From CAWCDJ01 sp963778675 (lineage in GTDB: Bacteria; Acidobacteriota; Terriglobia; Bryobacterales; Bryobacteraceae), in contig CAVZVI010000008.1 in the NCBI GenBank assembly GCA_963778675.1, positions 62,001 to 126,000 on the forward strand: a DNA stretch of 64,000 nucleotides. The letters run 5' to 3'. The notes under the pieces are model-generated. The model made no database searches. It was given only the letters and a program-made list of their open reading frames with translations, and was not told the DNA's origin. A program made the position numbers and the translations under genes. The first letter of the stretch is position 1; each line of letters starts with the position of its first letter. Below, piece after piece: positions 60,631 to 64,000 of the stretch.

Positions 60631-61775
60631 TGCGATATCGCGCCACCGTGCTGACTCCTTTGCTGGTGGGGGACGGCCGCAAGCTCAGTCCCATCGATTA
60701 CATGGTCTGGAAAGACCACGTCAACGTGCTCGACCAGTGGCGCATCTTCCGGTTGCTGGCCAAGGGACCGCGCCTGGAAGGGTATCTCGCGCAGTTGAAA
60801 AAGGCCGACAAGCTGGATTTTGCTTCCTGGGGCGGGTTTGCGCAGAATTTTGCGGGGCGGCGCGTTCCCTTCGAGAGCCCCGCCTATTCCGCCTACTGGA
60901 ACCGCGCTTCCGGCGAAAGCCTGCACATCCCCACGTTCTCGGCGGGACCGTCCGGTCCGTACCTGCCCGGAGCCTCCATCAAGGGCGGACTTCGCACGGG
61001 CATGGTCTTCGCGCACTGGCGCGACGGCATGCTGCAGGACCTGCTGGCGCGCGTACAGGGCGAGCGGCTCCCCCGGCGTCCGGCGGAGGGAGCGGAGGAG
61101 CAGGCGCTCGGGCCGGCCGGATCGAACCGCATGCGCTTCGTGAGCGCCGGCGATTCGGCGCCGGTCGCCACAGCGCAGTTCAAGATCTACCTCCTGCGGA
61201 CCTCAACTTTGCAGCCTCGCGGCGGCGCGCTGGCACTCGGGTGGAAACAGAGCCCGCGCGGCGCCGTGGATGGCGCGCGTCCCGAAGACAGCACGCCCGC
61301 CTTCGCCGAGATGGCGACTCCGGGCACGGTTTTCGAGGGCGACTGGGGCGAGAAGGCGTTCTTCCTCCAGCCGGAGGTGCGGCGCTCGATCCGCTGGCCG
61401 GAACTCAGCCGCGCGCGCATCTTTGAGGCGGTGAACGTCTATGCGGCAGGTCTGCTGACGCTGCAGCGGCAATACGCTTCCTGGGCCGGCCTGGGTGTGC
61501 TCGATCAGAGCCTGGTGGAGTTGGAAGCCCGGCTGGCCGCCGCCCGCGAGCGCGGTACCTGCCTCCTGTGCCTCGGATGGGGTGGCGGGCTGCCCGCCAA
61601 GAGCGCGTGGCTGGACACTACGAATGCCGACTACCGCCAGATTCTGCAGCAGTTCGCCCTGTACAACCGCGCGCTGGCGAGCAATCTGCCGTTCCCCAAG
61701 ACGCGCCGCATCGTCTTCCTGAACAACCGCCCCGCGACCTTGCCCGGGTGGGTGGAACTGGCCGTCGAGGAATAG
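60630..61775 (+). CDS. csm5: Csm5 RAMP protein
   Basis: A 381-residue Cas7-type cap protein that closes the 3' end of the crRNA filament and helps recruit maturation nucleases. Family marks are the N-terminal YRATVLTPLLVGDGRKLSPIDYMVWKD, GPYLPGASIKGGLRTGMVFAHW, and near the end LLCLGWGGGLPAKSAW with the final LGEPLGW-like PATLPGWVELAVEE. The ATG at 60630 is fixed by overlap with the csm4 stop. It ends the operon and converges, one base apart, with thrB; no terminator hairpin is seen between them. Confidence 0.9.
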   Translation: MRYRATVLTPLLVGDGRKLSPIDYMVWKDHVNVLDQWRIFRLLAKGPRLEGYLAQLKKADKLDFASWGGFAQNFAGRRVPFESPAYSAYWNRASGESLHIPTFSAGPSGPYLPGASIKGGLRTGMVFAHWRDGMLQDLLARVQGERLPRRPAEGAEEQALGPAGSNRMRFVSAGDSAPVATAQFKIYLLRTSTLQPRGGALALGWKQSPRGAVDGARPEDSTPAFAEMATPGTVFEGDWGEKAFFLQPEVRRSIRWPELSRARIFEAVNVYAAGLLTLQRQYASWAGLGVLDQSLVELEARLAAARERGTCLLCLGWGGGLPAKSAWLDTTNADYRQILQQFALYNRALASNLPFPKTRRIVFLNNRPATLPGWVELAVEE

Positions 61776-61776
61776 T

Positions 61777-62688
61777 TCAGGCTTCGATCTCTTCGCTCAG
61801 CTCGAAGCCGCACGGGGCGATGTTGGCGTAGAGCGTCTCCGAATCGTGGCCGTTGAGGCGGAAGATCTGGCGCACCAGGTCGCAGACGCCCTCATTGCCG
61901 CGCTCGTAAAATACCAGGATCGAGGGTCCGGCGCCGCTCAGCGTGCAGCCCAGCAGGCCGGGCGCCCGCAGCCTCAGGATGTCGTGCAAACCCGGCACCA
62001 GGGCCTCCCGGTAAGGCTGGTGAAAGCGGTCTTCGAGCGCTGCTGGAAAGGCCGCTGTAGACCCCGCCGCCAGGGCTGCGATCAGCAGGGACGCACGCTG
62101 CACGTTGAAAACGGCGTCGGCGCGGCTGTAGCTGTCTGGAAGCACGGAGCGCGCCTTGGAGGTCGGCAGGTCGAAATCCGGCACGACCACGGCGAGGCCG
62201 AAGCGCTGCGGCAGGTCCAGGCGGACGGCGCGGGTGACGCCTCCCGAATCAATCGCGCTGGCGACGATCGACCCCAGCGTGCAGGGAGCGACATTGTCGG
62301 GATGGCCTTCGAGTCGCGCGGCCTCGTCCAGGATGCGCAGCGGCTTCCAACGGAGATCGAGCAACTGGTCGGCAATTACCACTCCCGCCGTGAGCGCAGC
62401 GGCGCTCGACCCCATCCCTTTGCCGAGCGGAATGTCGTTGCGGATCTCGAGCTCGATGGGCGGCATTTCGGCGCCGTGACTCTCCGCCACCGTCGCCGCG
62501 GTCTGCCAGATCAGGTTGTCCCGGCCGAGCGAGATTTGCCCGGCATCTCGGCCCTCCGCGGAGATCACCAGTTCCCCGCTGCGGCGGAAACGGCATGTCA
62601 GGTACACGCCGAGCGCCAGGCCGAGTGCGTCGAAACCGGGCCCCAGGTTGGCGCTCGATGCCGGTACGCGTAACGTGTACCAGGGCAT
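61777..62688 (-). CDS. thrB: Homoserine kinase
   Basis: A 303-residue GHMP kinase that phosphorylates L-homoserine in threonine synthesis. It has RVPASSANLGPGFDALGLAL (motif 1), the ATP loop PLGKGMGSSAAALTAGV (motif 2), RLEGHPDNVAP and motif 3 LGCTLSGAGPSILVF. It is cytoplasmic. It stands 23 bases downstream of frr on the same strand but is functionally unrelated. No thrA or thrC is present in the window. Confidence 0.93.
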   Translation of the reverse strand: MPWYTLRVPASSANLGPGFDALGLALGVYLTCRFRRSGELVISAEGRDAGQISLGRDNLIWQTAATVAESHGAEMPPIELEIRNDIPLGKGMGSSAAALTAGVVIADQLLDLRWKPLRILDEAARLEGHPDNVAPCTLGSIVASAIDSGGVTRAVRLDLPQRFGLAVVVPDFDLPTSKARSVLPDSYSRADAVFNVQRASLLIAALAAGSTAAFPAALEDRFHQPYREALVPGLHDILRLRAPGLLGCTLSGAGPSILVFYERGNEGVCDLVRQIFRLNGHDSETLYANIAPCGFELSEEIEA

Positions 62689-62711
62689 AAAGCGTTCTCG
62701 AAGCTGCGTTG

Positions 62712-63314
62712 TCAGCGAATCTCCAGGATCTCTTTTTCCTTGGTCTTGGCGGCCTGGTCGATCTTCTGCATGTACGAATCGGTCAGCTTCTGGATCTCGT
62801 CATGCGCCCGCTTGTCGTCGTCTTCGGTAATCTTCTTGTCCTTGAGAAGCTTCTTGACCGCTTCGTTGCCGTCCCGCCGGATGTTGCGCACCGACACCCG
62901 GTGATGCTCGGCGGCGGCGTGCAGCTTCTTGACCAGTTCCTTACGCCGCTCCTCGGTCAGCGGGGGAATCGGCAGGCGGATCAGCTTGCCGTCGTTGGCT
63001 GGGTTCAGGCCCAGGTCGGAAGTACGGATGGCCTTTTCGATGGGGCCGATCTGCGAAACGTCCCACGGCTGGATGGTGATCAACGCGGGCTCCGGCACGT
63101 GCAGATTCGCGAGCTGGTTCAGGGGAGTCGGCGTTCCGTAGTAGTCCACCCGTATATGATCCAGAATCCCCAGTGAGGCGCGTCCGGTCCGGATGGACGC
63201 CATCTCGTGCTGCAAGTCGGAGACAGCCTTATCCATCCGCGTCTTCAGGTTCGATTCAACCTCTTTGAGACTGTTGAATGTTTGACCGCTGGGTGCTGCT
63301 TGTTCTGTTTTCAT
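62712..63314 (-). CDS. frr: Ribosome recycling factor
   Basis: A 200-residue RRF that, with EF-G, splits the ribosome after termination. The family core is clear: MDKAVSDLQHEMASIRTGRASLGILDHIRVDYYGTPTPLNQLA, IQPWDVSQIGPIEKAI, LGLNPANDGKLIRLPIPPLTEERRKELVKKL and VSVRNIRRDGNEAVKKL. It has an N-terminal extension of about 20 residues (MKTEQAAPSGQTFNSLKEVES) before the usual start of the family. It lies 54 bases downstream of pyrH, the common bacterial order. Confidence 0.96.
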   Translation of the reverse strand: MKTEQAAPSGQTFNSLKEVESNLKTRMDKAVSDLQHEMASIRTGRASLGILDHIRVDYYGTPTPLNQLANLHVPEPALITIQPWDVSQIGPIEKAIRTSDLGLNPANDGKLIRLPIPPLTEERRKELVKKLHAAAEHHRVSVRNIRRDGNEAVKKLLKDKKITEDDDKRAHDEIQKLTDSYMQKIDQAAKTKEKEILEIR

Positions 63315-63368
63315 AGCACACGAGTTCCAAGTACTGATTATACGTAAGGAAGGGGCTGCCCTGTAAGG

Positions 63369-64000
63369 CTAATGAATGATCGTGCCGACGGGCTCGCCCA
63401 TGGCGATTCGCATGATGTTTCCGGGCGTGGTCAGGTTGAAAACCAGGATGGGCAACTGGTTATCGCGGCACATGGCGATGGCGGTCGCGTCCATCACCCC
63501 CAGTCTCTTCGCGAGGACGTCGAGGTAGGAGATCGAGTCGTATTTGACGGCGTCGGGAAACTTCAGCGGATCTTTATCGTAGACACCGTCCACCCGGGTG
63601 GCCTTGGCAATCACATCGGCCTTGATTTCGAGGGCGCGGAGAGTGGCTGCGGTGTCGGTCGAAAAGTAGGGGTTGGACGTGCCGGCGGCGAAGATTGCGA
63701 TGCGGCGTTTCTCGAGGTGGCGGATGGCGCGCCGCCGGATATACGGTTCGGCCACCTGGTGCATTTCGATGGCGCTCATGACGCGGGTCGGAATGCCCAT
63801 CTGCTCGAGCGCGTCGGATAAGGCCAGGGAGTTGATCACGGTGGCCAGCATCCCCATGTGATCCGCCGTGACGCGGTCCATATTCTGTGCGGCGGCGGCG
63901 ACGCCCCGAAAGATGTTGCCGCCACCCACTACGACTCCGATTTGGACCCCCGCCTCCGCCACATCCGCTACCTCACGCGCCAGGCTATTGACCCGGTCGG
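63369..64000 (-). CDS. pyrH: UMP kinase, N-terminus cut by window edge
   Basis: The C-terminal 210 residues of UMP kinase, which makes UDP in pyrimidine synthesis. Visible text: VGGGNIFRGVAAAAQNMDRVTADHMGMLATVINSLALSDALE, FAAGTSNPYFSTDTAATLRALE, KATRVDGVYDKDP and the end LTTPGNIMRIAMGEPVGTIIH. The frame is open past 63962 to the window end (DRVNSLAREVADVAEAG), so the gene continues. It is followed by frr as in most bacteria. Confidence 0.96.
   Translation of the reverse strand, partial: DRVNSLAREVADVAEAGVQIGVVVGGGNIFRGVAAAAQNMDRVTADHMGMLATVINSLALSDALEQMGIPTRVMSAIEMHQVAEPYIRRRAIRHLEKRRIAIFAAGTSNPYFSTDTAATLRALEIKADVIAKATRVDGVYDKDPLKFPDAVKYDSISYLDVLAKRLGVMDATAIAMCRDNQLPILVFNLTTPGNIMRIAMGEPVGTIIH

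Noticed and set aside
54600..64000. Search for a CRISPR array around the csm operon
   Set aside because: No regularly spaced repeats of 25-40 bases are visible; the intergenic gaps are mostly under 100 bases.

Overview
The window looks like a chromosomal segment of an Acidobacteriota bacterium, most likely of the Solibacter/Bryobacter type. The evidence is the gene repertoire: an Oar-like TonB receptor with a carboxypeptidase-regulatory N-terminal domain, a 'VWFA-related acidobacterial' protein, several CRTAC1-type (FG-GAP/VCBS plus ASPIC-UnbV) exported proteins, DUF1080, malectin-domain and Tat-exported sugar isomerase proteins, and high GC. This is inference from family distribution; no rRNA or phylogenetic marker was compared. 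No insertion sequence, prophage or CRISPR array is visible.

Layout. 1-5.9 kb: a truncated TPR protein, a UPF0182 membrane protein (frameshifted) and a YfhO-like membrane protein. 5.9-10.5 kb: tRNA-Met, hflX, hfq, a DksA-like zinc-finger protein, a methyltransferase and a family-9 glycosyltransferase. 10.6-16.5 kb: a LolA-like protein, an integral-membrane acyltransferase, a ketosynthase/ACP/deacetylase group, DUF1080, DUF2007 and PPOX proteins. 16.6-23.8 kb: a tightly overlapping exopolysaccharide operon (flippase, ligase/polymerase, three GT4 glycosyltransferases, a methyltransferase, a priming sugar transferase). 24-27.1 kb: two Tat-exported sugar isomerase-like proteins and a Gfo/Idh/MocA oxidoreductase. 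27.1-40.4 kb: a CRTAC1/response regulator/histidine kinase operon, divergent from a TPR-FG-GAP protein, a pentaheme cytochrome, a second CRTAC1 protein and a TMTC-like membrane protein. 40.4-49 kb: a winged-helix/malectin regulator, a VWFA-related protein, a TPR protein and the TonB receptor. 49.3-54.6 kb: two TPR proteins (one fused to a deiodinase-like redox domain), a heptaheme cytochrome and a third CRTAC1 protein. 54.6-56.6 kb: a membrane-anchored protein, a PpiC-type foldase and a BON protein. 56.7-61.8 kb: a compact type III-A CRISPR effector operon (cas10/csm1-csm2-csm3-csm4-csm5). 61.8-64 kb: thrB, frr and pyrH.

The most notable system is the csm operon. It encodes a complete set of type III-A effector subunits, but Cas10 lacks the HD nuclease domain and has no cysteine zinc finger, Csm2 carries an Arg/Gly-rich tail and Csm4 a Pro/Glu-rich linker. 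No array, cas6, cas1/cas2 or CARF effector is present in the window. A second theme is a twice-repeated module of TPR protein, multiheme cytochrome c and CRTAC1 protein, once next to a two-component system. A third is that five otherwise intact-looking genes, or parts of genes, are interrupted by apparent one-base insertions (two of them in cas10), which may be assembly errors, pseudogenization or programmed shifts.
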